64,000 bases of DNA from Flavobacterium glycines (GCF_900100165.1 NZ_FNEO01000001.1:1054001-1118000); one strand, 5' to 3'. Counted from the first letter of the stretch, positions 1-9,054 are shown. Numbers and translations: made by a program. The notes: generated by a model not told the origin, from the letters alone.

Positions 1-2
1 AG

Positions 3-305
3 TTTTTTGATTTTACATCCGAATTGTTTCAATGGAGAAAAACCAATGAAGCCGTACATTTTGGAAAAATGACACATTACATTCCGGAAAACAATGTCTA
101 TGTTTATTTTAGATATACTGATAAGAACGCCGTTATGGTAATTGTAAATAATGGATTGAATGCAACGGTTGTAGAACCCAAACGTTTCAAAGAAAACACA
201 AAGGATTTCAAATCAGGAAAAGATGTTTTCTCCGGAAAACGAATTGATTTGCAGCATGAATTTTCTATAGATGCTCAGTCGGCTTTTATTTTAGAACTGA
301 ATTAA
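3..305 (+). CDS. C-terminal end of a GH13 alpha-amylase/cyclomaltodextrinase-like enzyme (5' truncated)
   Basis: The reading frame is open from the first bases of the window and stops at 303-305, so only about 100 C-terminal residues are present. The TTG at 24 is internal and not a start. Visible features are the pattern L-x-x-W-R-K, then a V-H-F-G-K turn, an aromatic-rich Y-V-Y-F-R strand and a V-I-V-N-N strand, typical of the all-beta C-terminal domain of neopullulanase/cyclomaltodextrinase-type GH13 enzymes (SusA-like). The catalytic barrel lies outside the window. A GH31 enzyme and an HTCS regulator directly downstream support a role in alpha-glucan breakdown. Subfamily and localisation cannot be judged. 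Confidence 0.75.
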   Translation, partial: FFDFTSELFQWRKTNEAVHFGKMTHYIPENNVYVYFRYTDKNAVMVIVNNGLNATVVEPKRFKENTKDFKSGKDVFSGKRIDLQHEFSIDAQSAFILELN

Positions 306-336
306 AAAATAATTTAAGGTTTTTATAAGATTGTTT

Positions 337-382
337 ATCCGTTGGGGAAATTATTTTGATAAATTTTCCCAACGGATTTTTT
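337..382 (+). terminator. Rho-independent terminator after the GH13 gene
   Basis: Arms 337-352 and 362-377 pair over 16 positions (one G-T wobble) around a 9-nt loop and are followed by a T run. It lies 30 nt after the GH13 stop and separates it from the HTCS gene. Confidence 0.85.
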
Positions 383-466
383 GGCATATGGTTTTGAATT
401 TAATTTGTGTGATACATTTTTTGTAGATTCGTTGTAAGTTACATTGAAAAAGAATGTAGCAACAAA

Positions 467-3400
467 ATGATGATAAACTATTTTTGCCGTTTTTTATTAC
501 TTGGGTTATTGTGTTTTTGCTTGCAGATAAACGCACAACAATCTTTTGTATTTTCTTCTATCGATTCTAAAAATGGACTTTCAGAAAATAGGGTACGTAC
601 TATTTTACAACTTCAGGATGGACGAATGCTTATCACTACCGAGGGCGTAACGAATATTTATGACGGAACTTCTTTTAAATATTTGCATCTCAAGGCTAAT
701 ACTATTTCCCAATTAAGCAGTTATTCCGGTTTTCATCACGGTTATGTTGACAAAGATTATGTCTGGATAAAAGACAAAGGAAAGCTGATGGGGATTGACA
801 TTAAGCAGGAACGTTTTGTGGCGAAACCAGATAGTGTTTTAGCTGATATGGAAATTCATGAACCTATTGCCGATTTTTTTGCTGATGCTTATCACAATTA
901 TTGGGTACTTACTTCTTCCGATAAACTATTATTTAAGGATGCCAAGAAAAGAACGACTGCTGTTTTTATTACGAATGTTTTAACTCCTAACGGAAAAAAA
1001 GACGAACTTTATGATGTAGCTGTTATCCGGCAACAGCTTTTTTTGTTCTATAAAAAAGGATTGATAGTTTGTTATGATTTGAAAACAGCGAAAGAATTGT
1101 ATCAAACCAATTCTTTGTCGTATCAGGACCAACAAAGATATAATCGCACCTTAATGGTTGCTCAATCGAATAATTCTTTGTTTCAAATACGCAATGGCGC
1201 TTCCGGAATCATGTTGGCTTATGATATTAAAAAGCGGATTCATACCAAAATCCTTGAAACCGATTATTGGCTGAATACCATTTCTGTGGATAGCAAAGGT
1301 AATTTGTGGGTGAGTTGCGCCATTGGATTATGGTTTATTGACAAAAATCTGAAAGAAAAGCATTTTATTCCGTCATTCAAGTTGGTTGATGGAACTGAAG
1401 TCAATACCGAAGCCAGTACGCTGTACAACGATTCACAGGGCGGACTCTGGATTGGCACATTCAATCATGGATTGTTGTATTACCATCCCGACCGATTCAA
1501 ATTTAAGAATGTTGGGAAAACTTTTTTTGGAACACAACCAAAAGATATTGATGTGACTTGTTTTCAGGAAACAACGCAAAACACAATTCTGGTAGGAACT
1601 AAAAATGGACTTTACATTTATTCTCCTGAAACATCGAAACTTGCTGTTTTTTCAAGATTTCTAGCCGATGCTGATTGTGTTTCGATGACCAAAGATGCTC
1701 AAAATCGAATTTGGGTATGTACTAAAAATAAAGGAGTGTATTGTTTACAAAACAATCAGGTTACACTTATTGGTCAACTCGTTGGAAATTGCAATTACAT
1801 TGTAGAAAAGCCGGATGGACAATTTTTAGTAGCAACATCCGAAGGTTTGGCTGTTTTTAATCCTGTGAACGGTATTTTTCAGTCGTTGCAATTGACATTA
1901 AATGGCGAGCGATTAGCTTCAGTTTCTCAGTTAATTACGTTTGACAAGAACTCTTTTCTAGGAAGAAGCAATGCTGGATTGTTTGTTTATAATTATAAAA
2001 AGAATAGGATTAGTCAGCCTTTAAAAGAACTTTTGAAGGATAAAAACCAACAATACAGCTGTATTTTTAAAGACAGTCGCGGAATTGTGTGGATTGGTAC
2101 TCAGGATGGATTACATGTTTGGAAATCCTCAACGAAGGAACAGCATACGCTTTTTACAGATGATGGTTTGGTAAACAACAGTATCAAAGGAATTATCGAA
2201 GATAAACAAGGTAGAATTTGGGTTACAACTGCGGGAGGTGTTTCTCGTATTGTAGTGAATGCTAACGAAAAACAGCTTCGTTTTTCAATGGCTAATTTCA
2301 ATCATTTTGATGGTGTACTAGAAAATGAATTTACAGCGTCGGCTGTTTTTGCTTCTGATAAAGGGCAATTGTATTTGGGCGGTGTAAATGGTTTCAATAG
2401 TATTGATTTACAAAAACCATGGTCATTCAAACAAGTACAAAAACCATTGTTTACCGGTTTAAATCTTTTTGGAACTCCAGTAAAACCGGGTGAATCTTAC
2501 GATGGCAATACGATATTAAAAAATGCAATTGCTGCGACTAATAGTTTAGAATTCAATTACAATCAGAACTTTATAAGTATTGATTTTTCGGCATTGAATT
2601 ATGTTAATCCCACGCAGACTTATTATCGTTATCGTTTGGAAGGAGTTGATGAAAATTGGCGCGAAATAGTAGCTCAAAACGGTACCGGAACCGCTGTTTA
2701 CACTAATTTGGCTCCCGGAAATTATGTGCTGAAAGTCAATGCTGCCAATAATAGTAAGGAATGGTCGAATGAATATGCTCAAATCACTATTGTAGTCCAT
2801 TCGCCTTTTTGGAAAACTCCTGTAGCTTATGCGTTGTATTTGCTAGTTGTTGTGTTATTATTTTATTTATCGCTCACTTATTATAAACGATGGACCAATC
2901 AAAAATTAATTAGGGAAAATGAAGAAAAATTAAATGAATTAAAGTTTAATTTCTTTACCAACGTCAGCCATGAATTCCGAACACCACTTACGTTGATTAT
3001 TACGCCGTTGGAATCTATTTTGAAAGAAATAAAGGATTCCAGAATTAGTTTAGTGTATTGTCACGCATTGAATTTACAGCATTTGGTGAATCAATTATTG
3101 GATTTTCGACGATTAGAAATTTCAGGTGAGAAACTGAATCTGACTTTTGGTGATTTAGTAGATTTTGTAATGCAGTTCGAAGATTTATTTGGCAAATTAG
3201 CCGAAGAAAAACAAATCGATTTTTCAATACAATCCGAAAAACCAGAGCTGTTTCTGTATTTTGATAAGGATAAATTACACAAAGTAATCAATAATTTACT
3301 GTCCAATTCTTTCAAATTTACTCCTGTCGGAGGAACTGTTAGAATACGATTGTCATTGCCAAAAACTACTCTGAAATCGGATGTTTTTCAGTTAGAAGTT

Positions 3401-4459
3401 ATTGATTCAGGTTCAGGGATTGCTGAAAAAGATTTGTCTAATGTCTTTAATCGTTTTTATCAGGCTTCAACAACTCAGGGAGGAAGCGGCATCGGTTTGC
3501 ATTTGGTAAAAGAGTATGTGGAATTGCATTTGGGAGCAATCACCGTTGAAAGTGAACCCAATGTAAAAACAGTATTTGCTTTTACAATCCCCTTAGATCT
3601 TGCTCCGGAAAAAGCGTATTCTGAAACTCTTGTTGTTCCAGAAGATACAATCGATAATCAGTTAATTCCAACAGCGTTTAAAAAAGAGAAAATTTTGGTA
3701 GTGGAAGATAATGAGGATTTAAGGTCTTTTATCGTAAATGAGTTATCCCATAAATACGAAGTTTTTGAAGCTGCTGATGGTGAAGAAGGAGAAAAATTAG
3801 CGTTATCCCAATCTCCTGATTTGATTATAAGCGATGTGATGATGCCTAAAGTTGATGGATTCGAATTGTGTAAACGCATCAAATTGAATGTACAAACTTC
3901 GCATATTCCAGTGATATTATTGACGGCACGAACTTCTGAAGAGCTTAAAATGACTGGTTATCAATCGGGAGCCGATGAATATTTGGCTAAACCCTTTAAT
4001 TTGGAAATATTGTTGCTTCGAATTGAGAAATTGATTCTACAGAAAAATCAAAGGCAGTCAGCCTTTTCGAAAAAATTAGAAGTGAATCCCAAAGAGATTA
4101 CGATTACTTCCATTGACGAACAGTTAATAGAAAGAGCGCTGGATTGCATGGAAAAAAACATGGATAATCCCGATTATTCCGTTCAGCAGTTTAGTCAGGA
4201 TTTAGGGATGGATCGCACGGTATTGTATAAAAAAATGCAATCCATAACCGGGCTTGCTCCTTCGGAATTTATTCGTTCTATCCGATTAAAACGGGCTGCC
4301 CAACTTTTAACTCAGGGAAATTATCCTGTAGCTGAGGTAGCGGAAAAAGTGGGTTTTAATACGCAGAAATATTTCAGTAAATATTTCAAAGAAGCTTTTG
4401 GAGTCTCTCCGTCAAAGTATGCTCAAAATGATAATAATGCTGATAATGAGTTGTTATAA
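467..4459 (+). CDS. Hybrid two-component system regulator (HTCS), one-component histidine kinase/response regulator/AraC
   Basis: A 1330-residue fusion that senses a periplasmic ligand and regulates polysaccharide genes. In order: a signal peptide (about 1-23, ending NA|QQ), Reg_prop beta-propeller repeats (about 30-690; recurring G-x-x-W-I-G-T and G-R-I-W-V-T strands), a Y_Y_Y domain (about 705-780), one membrane segment (about 784-805), HisKA with S-H-E-F-R-T-P (phospho-acceptor H835), an HATPase domain with an N box (L-L-S-N-S) near 940 and G-S-G-I-G-L near 1003, a receiver domain with phospho-acceptor D1123 in S-D-V-M-M-P, and a C-terminal AraC helix-turn-helix (about 1235-1320). The length is normal for HTCS proteins. 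The ATG at 467 is followed by a second ATG at 470; either could be used. Its position between GH13 and GH31 genes suggests it controls this alpha-glucan locus; the ligand is inferred, not shown. Confidence 0.95.
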   Translation: MMINYFCRFLLLGLLCFCLQINAQQSFVFSSIDSKNGLSENRVRTILQLQDGRMLITTEGVTNIYDGTSFKYLHLKANTISQLSSYSGFHHGYVDKDYVWIKDKGKLMGIDIKQERFVAKPDSVLADMEIHEPIADFFADAYHNYWVLTSSDKLLFKDAKKRTTAVFITNVLTPNGKKDELYDVAVIRQQLFLFYKKGLIVCYDLKTAKELYQTNSLSYQDQQRYNRTLMVAQSNNSLFQIRNGASGIMLAYDIKKRIHTKILETDYWLNTISVDSKGNLWVSCAIGLWFIDKNLKEKHFIPSFKLVDGTEVNTEASTLYNDSQGGLWIGTFNHGLLYYHPDRFKFKNVGKTFFGTQPKDIDVTCFQETTQNTILVGTKNGLYIYSPETSKLAVFSRFLADADCVSMTKDAQNRIWVCTKNKGVYCLQNNQVTLIGQLVGNCNYIVEKPDGQFLVATSEGLAVFNPVNGIFQSLQLTLNGERLASVSQLITFDKNSFLGRSNAGLFVYNYKKNRISQPLKELLKDKNQQYSCIFKDSRGIVWIGTQDGLHVWKSSTKEQHTLFTDDGLVNNSIKGIIEDKQGRIWVTTAGGVSRIVVNANEKQLRFSMANFNHFDGVLENEFTASAVFASDKGQLYLGGVNGFNSIDLQKPWSFKQVQKPLFTGLNLFGTPVKPGESYDGNTILKNAIAATNSLEFNYNQNFISIDFSALNYVNPTQTYYRYRLEGVDENWREIVAQNGTGTAVYTNLAPGNYVLKVNAANNSKEWSNEYAQITIVVHSPFWKTPVAYALYLLVVVLLFYLSLTYYKRWTNQKLIRENEEKLNELKFNFFTNVSHEFRTPLTLIITPLESILKEIKDSRISLVYCHALNLQHLVNQLLDFRRLEISGEKLNLTFGDLVDFVMQFEDLFGKLAEEKQIDFSIQSEKPELFLYFDKDKLHKVINNLLSNSFKFTPVGGTVRIRLSLPKTTLKSDVFQLEVIDSGSGIAEKDLSNVFNRFYQASTTQGGSGIGLHLVKEYVELHLGAITVESEPNVKTVFAFTIPLDLAPEKAYSETLVVPEDTIDNQLIPTAFKKEKILVVEDNEDLRSFIVNELSHKYEVFEAADGEEGEKLALSQSPDLIISDVMMPKVDGFELCKRIKLNVQTSHIPVILLTARTSEELKMTGYQSGADEYLAKPFNLEILLLRIEKLILQKNQRQSAFSKKLEVNPKEITITSIDEQLIERALDCMEKNMDNPDYSVQQFSQDLGMDRTVLYKKMQSITGLAPSEFIRSIRLKRAAQLLTQGNYPVAEVAEKVGFNTQKYFSKYFKEAFGVSPSKYAQNDNNADNELL

Positions 4460-4515
4460 ACGAATAAACAACGAGATGTACCAATGAAAACAACATATCG
4501 TACCTATTCGTTTAT
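4456..4515. repeat. Inverted repeat after the HTCS gene
   Basis: ATAAACGAATA (4456-4466) and its exact complement TATTCGTTTAT (4505-4515) flank 38 nt between the HTCS stop and the GH31 gene. No T run follows, so termination is not obvious; a regulatory site or attenuating hairpin is possible. Confidence 0.45.
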
Positions 4516-4526
4516 GTGAATATAAA

Positions 4527-4534
4527 TAGTTTTG
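4527..4534 (+). promoter_or_regulatory. Candidate -7 element of the GH31 gene
   Basis: TAGTTTTG fits the Bacteroidota -7 consensus TAnnTTTG, 31 nt before the GH31 ATG. No good -33 TTTG lies at the expected distance, so activation by the HTCS regulator is plausible but inferred. Confidence 0.5.
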
Positions 4535-4564
4535 GTTGGTATTGATTAACTAAAAATAAACCAA

Positions 4565-7051
4565 ATGAAAAATGCATTTCTGAATAGAAACTGCCAGTAC
4601 TTGCTGTTGCTTGTGGCGTTTTCTTTTTCCTCATTGACGGCTCAAAATTATCAAAAAACGGCTTTAGGTGTAAAAACCAAATTGCAGTCTATGGATGTTG
4701 AGGTACAGTTTTACAACCCAACTATTGTTCGTGTTTTGAAATCACCCGAAGGAGTCGCTTTCAAAAAAGAGAGTCTTTCGGTTATCAAAAAACCACAGCA
4801 AACCAAATTCACCATCCAGCAGCAGGGAGATGTAATTTTGTTAAAAAGCGAAAAACTAAAAGTAGCTATTGATGTCAAATCGGGTAAAGTATCTTTCAAT
4901 ACCCTTTCCGGAGCATCTCTTTTAAGTGAGGCAGCATCTGGTGCAACTTTTACTGATTTCAATGATGCAGGTTCTAAAACCTATAGCATCAATCAATTAT
5001 TTGCGTTAGATAAAAACGAGTCTATTTATGGATTAGGTCAGCAACAACGAGGTAAATTATCGTTGCGTAATGCAAAAATCAACATGGTACAAGGTAATGT
5101 AGATGATTATGTTCCTTTCCTTGTTTCTACAAAAGGTTACGGATTGTTTTGGGATAACTATTCACCAACAGTTTTTGAAGACAAGCCGGAAAGTACATCA
5201 TTCAAATCTGAAGTTGGTGATTGTATTGATTATTATTTTGTGCTTGGCGGAAATATTGAAGGATCTATTGCGGGTATGCGTGAACTTAGTGGACAAGCTC
5301 CAATGTTTCCACTATGGGCTTTTGGTTATTGGCAAAGTAAAGAACGTTACAAAAGCCAAAATGAATTGGTAGGTGTAGTGACTAAATACCGTGAATTGGG
5401 TGTTCCATTGGATGGAATCATTCAGGATTGGCAATACTGGGGCAATAATTATTTATGGAATGCGATGGAATTTCTTAATACTGAATTCCCTCAACCAAAG
5501 AAAATGGTGGATGATATTCACAACATGAATGCACACGTCATTATTTCTATCTGGAATTCTTTTGGACCACAGACCAAGCAATTTAAAGAAATGCAACCAA
5601 AAGGAATGTTGTTGAATTTTGGCACCTGGCCACAATCCGGAGTAGAATCATGGCCGCCTAACCGTGATTATCCATCGGGTGTTCAGCCTTATGATCCCTA
5701 CAACCCGGAAGCTCGTGATATTTATTGGAAATATTTGAATAAAGGTCTTTTTTCTGTAGGAATTGACGGTTGGTGGATGGATTCATCAGAACCGGATCAC
5801 ATGGATTTTAAAGCTTCTGATTTTGATATTAAAACTTATTTGGGTTCATTTCGAAAAGTGCGTAATGCTTTTCCATTGATGACCGTAGGTGGCGTTTCAG
5901 AACATCAGCGTGCAGCAAGTGCTGACAAACGAATCTTTATTCTTACGCGTTCTGCCTTTGCCGGACAACAACGTTATGGAGCCAATACCTGGTCGGGTGA
6001 TGTCAATTCGTCCTGGCAATCGTTGCGCAATCAAATTCCGGCTGGTTTAAACTTTTCTATGAGTGCCATTCCGTATTGGAATACGGATATTGGAGGTTTT
6101 TTTGCCGGTGCTTATAAAAAAGGATGGGGTGACGGAACTCAAAATCCATCATTTCAGGAATTGTATGTTCGCTGGTTGCAGTTTGGCGCATTTACTCCTA
6201 TGATGCGTTCGCACGGAACCGATATCCCTCGTGAAATATATAATTTTGGTAAAAAAGGCGAAATAATCTACGATGCGATAGCCAAAACAATTGATTTGCG
6301 TTATTCGCTGTTGCCCTATATTTATTCTGCTGCCTGGGATATTACCAATAGTCAATCGACTATGATGCGTGCTTTGGTAATGGATTTTAACGACAAAAAA
6401 GTGGTTGACATGAACAATGAATATTTGTTTGGCAAATCAATATTGGTTGCTCCTGTTGTGAATGCTCAATATACTCCTGAAACTATTGTAAAATCAAACG
6501 AAGAAACCGGTTGGAATAAAAATAATGATGCTAATGGTACTAAATCCCAAGCTGTAACTTTTACCCAGGCTAAATCGACCAAAGTGTATTTACCGGAGGG
6601 AACTGCCTGGTATGATTTCTGGACCAACGAAAAAATGAATGGTGGTCAGGAAATAGAAAAAGCAACAACTATCGATGAAATTCCTTTGTATATTAAAGCA
6701 GGAAGTATAATTCCATTTGGACCAAAAGTGCAGTTTGCTACTGAGAAAAAATGGGATGCGCTTGAAATTCGTGTGTATCCTGGCGCTAATGGTGAGTTTA
6801 CTTTATACGAAGATGAGAATGACAATTACAATTATGAAAAAGGTGCCTATTCTACTATAAAATTCAAATGGAATGAAAAATTCCGAACTCTAACCATTGG
6901 AAAAAGAAATGGAAGTTTTAAAGGGATGTTAGCTTCTAGAACTTTCAACATAGTCTTTGTGGATGCTAATAAAAAAGCTGGAATTGGGGGTTCAAGCACT
7001 TTTGATAAAAAAATAATCTATAACGGAAAAGCCACTACAGTTAAGGAATAG
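4565..7051 (+). CDS. Secreted GH31 glycoside hydrolase (alpha-glucosidase or alpha-xylosidase type)
   Basis: An 828-residue retaining exo-acting alpha-glycosidase. It has a signal peptide ending near S-L-T-A-Q (about residue 27), an N-terminal beta-sandwich (about 30-240), a (beta/alpha)8 barrel (about 245-600) and C-terminal beta domains. The nucleophile motif W-W-M-D-S-S-E places D406 as nucleophile; W-S-G-D-V places D479 as acid/base. The segment Y-G-L-F-W-D-N-Y-S is seen in many GH31 enzymes annotated as alpha-xylosidases or alpha-transglucosylases, so linkage specificity is open. Its place after the HTCS regulator and next to a GH13 gene favours maltooligosaccharide breakdown in the periplasm or at the cell surface. 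Confidence 0.92.
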   Translation: MKNAFLNRNCQYLLLLVAFSFSSLTAQNYQKTALGVKTKLQSMDVEVQFYNPTIVRVLKSPEGVAFKKESLSVIKKPQQTKFTIQQQGDVILLKSEKLKVAIDVKSGKVSFNTLSGASLLSEAASGATFTDFNDAGSKTYSINQLFALDKNESIYGLGQQQRGKLSLRNAKINMVQGNVDDYVPFLVSTKGYGLFWDNYSPTVFEDKPESTSFKSEVGDCIDYYFVLGGNIEGSIAGMRELSGQAPMFPLWAFGYWQSKERYKSQNELVGVVTKYRELGVPLDGIIQDWQYWGNNYLWNAMEFLNTEFPQPKKMVDDIHNMNAHVIISIWNSFGPQTKQFKEMQPKGMLLNFGTWPQSGVESWPPNRDYPSGVQPYDPYNPEARDIYWKYLNKGLFSVGIDGWWMDSSEPDHMDFKASDFDIKTYLGSFRKVRNAFPLMTVGGVSEHQRAASADKRIFILTRSAFAGQQRYGANTWSGDVNSSWQSLRNQIPAGLNFSMSAIPYWNTDIGGFFAGAYKKGWGDGTQNPSFQELYVRWLQFGAFTPMMRSHGTDIPREIYNFGKKGEIIYDAIAKTIDLRYSLLPYIYSAAWDITNSQSTMMRALVMDFNDKKVVDMNNEYLFGKSILVAPVVNAQYTPETIVKSNEETGWNKNNDANGTKSQAVTFTQAKSTKVYLPEGTAWYDFWTNEKMNGGQEIEKATTIDEIPLYIKAGSIIPFGPKVQFATEKKWDALEIRVYPGANGEFTLYEDENDNYNYEKGAYSTIKFKWNEKFRTLTIGKRNGSFKGMLASRTFNIVFVDANKKAGIGGSSTFDKKIIYNGKATTVKE

Positions 7052-7155
7052 TTTTTATATAAGCTAAAACGAATAATTAATCTCTAATTAGACAAATTAA
7101 GTTGAATTTATGTTTAAATTAGCTACTCTAAATTATTAATCTAAACTATTGTAAT

Positions 7156-7638
7156 ATGAAAATTTCAGCGTTATTTTATGTATTGTTTGCAGCTACCATT
7201 TTTGTGAGTTGTAAAAATAGCGAAGAGAAAAAAGAGGCAAAGGAAGCTAAAGAAAAAGTAGAAGAAATTGTAAGTGCTACTTGCTACAAGGCTGTATATG
7301 AAAATGACACTATCGATTTAAAAGTCAATACTTTAAAAAGCGGAAAAGTATCCGGTGATTTAGTAATGAAAATTTATGCAATGCCTAAAAAAATTGGTGA
7401 AATTTATGGTGATTACCATGGGGATACTTTATTGGTAAGCTATACTTTTATCGATGAAGGAAATGAAAAAGTGACTTATAAAAATCCAATGGCATTTTTG
7501 AAAAAAGATAGTTTGTTGATTTTAGGTAATGGTAAAATGGAAACTTCGATGGGAGCTACTTATTTTGTTAAAGGAGAACCAATAGATTTTGAAAACGTAA
7601 AGTATAAATTTTCAACTGTTGATTGTGTTGGAAAATAA
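7156..7638 (+). CDS. Small lipoprotein of unknown function
   Basis: 160 residues. The N-terminus has a short hydrophobic stretch followed by the lipobox F-V-S-C (Cys 20), so export and lipid anchoring are predicted. A charged Lys/Glu linker (about 23-36) follows, then a beta-rich domain with a second and third cysteine (about residues 43 and 157) that could form a disulfide. I recognise no family. It lies 104 nt after the GH31 gene without a terminator between them, so co-transcription is possible, but it carries no carbohydrate-related motif. A strong terminator follows. Confidence 0.7.
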   Translation: MKISALFYVLFAATIFVSCKNSEEKKEAKEAKEKVEEIVSATCYKAVYENDTIDLKVNTLKSGKVSGDLVMKIYAMPKKIGEIYGDYHGDTLLVSYTFIDEGNEKVTYKNPMAFLKKDSLLILGNGKMETSMGATYFVKGEPIDFENVKYKFSTVDCVGK

Positions 7639-7660
7639 TACTACGAATGCATAAAAAACA

Positions 7661-7694
7661 AAAGCCTGTAAAATTTATTTACAGGCTTTTTTTG
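7661..7694 (+). terminator. Rho-independent terminator after the lipoprotein gene
   Basis: Perfect 12-bp stem: AAAGCCTGTAAA (7661-7672) with TTTACAGGCTTT (7678-7689), a 5-nt loop, then a T run. Confidence 0.9.
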
Positions 7695-7705
7695 TGGAGA
7701 ATACC
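7694..7705. repeat. Copy of the tRNA-Ala 3' end (direct repeat)
   Basis: GTGGAGAATACC is identical to 8031-8042, which is the acceptor/T-arm end of tRNA-Ala. The two copies flank the GIY-YIG ORF in direct orientation, like an attachment-site duplication. See findings. Confidence 0.55.
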
Positions 7706-7732
7706 TTGCAAACTGCAAACTAGCTGGACAAT

Positions 7733-7981
7733 TTAATTTTTATTTTCAGTTAAATATTCAATATACTTTCTGCTTTTCTTTTTTTTGATTTCGAGCTCTC
7801 TTTGATAAGCCTCACTTCTTGATTCAAAACTTTCGAAATATTTTAATTCCCAGTCTTTTGCTTTTTTTGTAAAAGGACTTCGACTATTCAAATGATCTGT
7901 CAATCGTTCCTGAATATTTTGGCAAGAGCCTATGTAGTATTTGTTTAAAGTTTTAGAGAAGATAATGTAGGTGTAAAACAT
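7733..7981 (-). CDS. GIY-YIG domain protein (UPF0213-type, single-domain nuclease)
   Basis: 82 residues covering one GIY-YIG nuclease fold. The signature appears as Y-T-Y-I-I near residue 5 and Y-Y-I-G-S near residue 17, with the conserved R of the helix at about 26 (Q-E-R-L) and a Glu near 62 as the metal ligand in R-E-L-E-I. The C-terminus is Lys-rich and may bind DNA. Such small stand-alone GIY-YIG ORFs are frequent, often multicopy, in Bacteroidota; their function is not established. It is sandwiched between a partial copy of the tRNA-Ala 3' end and the tRNA gene itself, which suggests a tRNA-targeting insertion. Confidence 0.85.
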   Translation of the reverse strand: MFYTYIIFSKTLNKYYIGSCQNIQERLTDHLNSRSPFTKKAKDWELKYFESFESRSEAYQRELEIKKKKSRKYIEYLTENKN

Positions 7982-7994
7982 AGCTCTAAAAATT

Positions 7995-8026
7995 AAAAAA
8001 ACTCAAGTCAATTGACTTGAGTTTTT
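7995..8026 (-). terminator. Palindromic terminator after tRNA-Ala
   Basis: A perfect palindrome (centre ACTCAAGTCAA at 8001-8011 and TTGACTTGAGT at 8012-8022) extended by A and T runs on both sides. It lies 3 nt beyond the tRNA 3' CCA on the minus strand, so it can end the tRNA transcript; it is symmetric and can act both ways. Confidence 0.8.
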
Positions 8027-8028
8027 GT

Positions 8029-8105
8029 TGGTGGAGAATACCGGATTCGAACCGGTCGCCTCTACGCTGCCAGCGTAGCGCTCTAGCCAAATGAGCTAAT
8101 CCCCC
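8029..8105 (-). tRNA. tRNA-Ala (anticodon GGC)
   Basis: On the minus strand the sequence folds as a cloverleaf: acceptor GGGGGAT pairs with ATTCTCC (two G-T wobbles), the D arm is GCTC...GAGC, the anticodon stem CTACG/CGTAG encloses the loop CTGGCAG (anticodon GGC, reading GCC/GCU), and the T arm carries GGTTCGAATCC. The discriminator A and a genome-encoded CCA are at 8032-8029. A -7 promoter box lies just upstream. Confidence 0.97.
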
Positions 8106-8115
8106 ATTGCAGGGG

Positions 8116-8123
8116 CAAATATA
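8116..8123 (-). promoter_or_regulatory. -7 element of tRNA-Ala
   Basis: TATATTTG on the minus strand, followed by GC, 10 nt before the tRNA 5' end. A TTTG at 8142-8139 is only 15 nt upstream, shorter than the usual 19-nt spacing. Confidence 0.65.
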
Positions 8124-8213
8124 GTATTTTATGGTATTCAAAAAACATTTTTTTTAAAAACTATACTTTCAGTTGAATATTTTTAACTTTACCTAAAACT
8201 ATTCCGGATTTAT

Positions 8214-8975
8214 ATGCAAGATACTAAGGGTTCATTACTGACAATTATAGAAAATAATATTGCTACGGTCGAATTTGGACATCCGGCAAGTAATTCTTTT
8301 CCTCGTTTTTTGTTGGATGCATTGACTAATGAAATACATCAATTAAGTGCTGATGATGCCGTTAATGTAATCGTTTTAAAGAGCAAAGGAACAGCCGCTT
8401 TTTGTGCAGGAGCTTCGTTTGATGAGCTTTTGGCTGTTTCAAATCAGGAAGAAGGATTGGCTTTCTTTTCCGGTTTTGCTCATTTAATTAATGCCATGCG
8501 TTCTTGTTCTAAGTTGATTATAGGACGAATTCATGGAAAAGCTGTAGGAGGTGGAGTGGGTATTGCTGCTGCCTGTGATTATGTTTTTGCGACAGAAAAT
8601 GCCGCCATTAAATTATCAGAATTAGCTATTGGAATTGGACCATTTGTGATTGAACCTGCCGTAAGCAGAAAGATTGGGAAAACGGCTATGACCGAAATGA
8701 CTTTAGCAGCTCACGAATGGAAATCGGCTTTATGGGCACAACAAAAAGGATTGTATGCAGCCGTTTTTGAAACTCCCGAATTGTTAGATTCGGCTATTGC
8801 TGCGTTTGCGTCTAAATTAGCTTCTTATAACCCTGATGCTTTGTTGGAAATGAAGAAAGTTATTTGGGAAGGAACGCAACATTGGGAATCACTTTTATTA
8901 GAAAGAGCTGCAATTACAGGAAAGCTGGTGTTATCTGATTTTACTAAAAATGCATTGGAACAGTTTAAGAAATAA
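8214..8975 (+). CDS. Enoyl-CoA hydratase/isomerase (crotonase) family protein
   Basis: 253 residues, normal crotonase length. The first oxyanion-hole segment is C-A-G-A-S-F-D-E-L (about 64-72) and the second is G-K-A-V-G-G-G-V-G-I-A-A-A-C-D-Y (about 107-122). The catalytic region reads L-S-E-L-A-I-G-I-G-P (about 134-143), keeping one Glu at the usual hydratase position; the second usual Glu region is replaced by F-V-I-E-P. Hydratase, isomerase or methylglutaconyl-CoA hydratase roles are all possible. It stands alone, with no other beta-oxidation or leucine-degradation genes nearby. Cytosolic. Confidence 0.88.
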   Translation: MQDTKGSLLTIIENNIATVEFGHPASNSFPRFLLDALTNEIHQLSADDAVNVIVLKSKGTAAFCAGASFDELLAVSNQEEGLAFFSGFAHLINAMRSCSKLIIGRIHGKAVGGGVGIAAACDYVFATENAAIKLSELAIGIGPFVIEPAVSRKIGKTAMTEMTLAAHEWKSALWAQQKGLYAAVFETPELLDSAIAAFASKLASYNPDALLEMKKVIWEGTQHWESLLLERAAITGKLVLSDFTKNALEQFKK

Positions 8976-8998
8976 AAAAAGGGAATTCCAATATTTTT

Positions 8999-9054
8999 AA
9001 ATTCCAAATAAAGAAAAATTCCAATAGTTTTGAATTTTTCTTTATTTGGAATTT
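8999..9054 (+). terminator. 23-bp perfect hairpin after the crotonase gene
   Basis: Arms 8999-9021 and 9032-9054 are exact complements with a 10-nt loop. The A/T-rich stem is built on the word AATTCCAAAT, which recurs near 50264 and 51221. Likely a terminator or transcript-end stabiliser. Confidence 0.65.

Noticed and set aside
24..305. TTG start of the first reading frame
   Set aside because: The frame is open upstream to the window edge and the sequence before residue L is family-like (GH13), so this is a truncated gene, not a 93-residue protein.
351..536. Short antisense reading frame upstream of the HTCS gene
   Set aside because: It lies over the terminator and the HTCS start, has no protein-like features and no promoter.
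7733..7981. GIY-YIG gene as intron-encoded homing endonuclease
   Set aside because: The tRNA is intact and uninterrupted, and no intron structure is visible.
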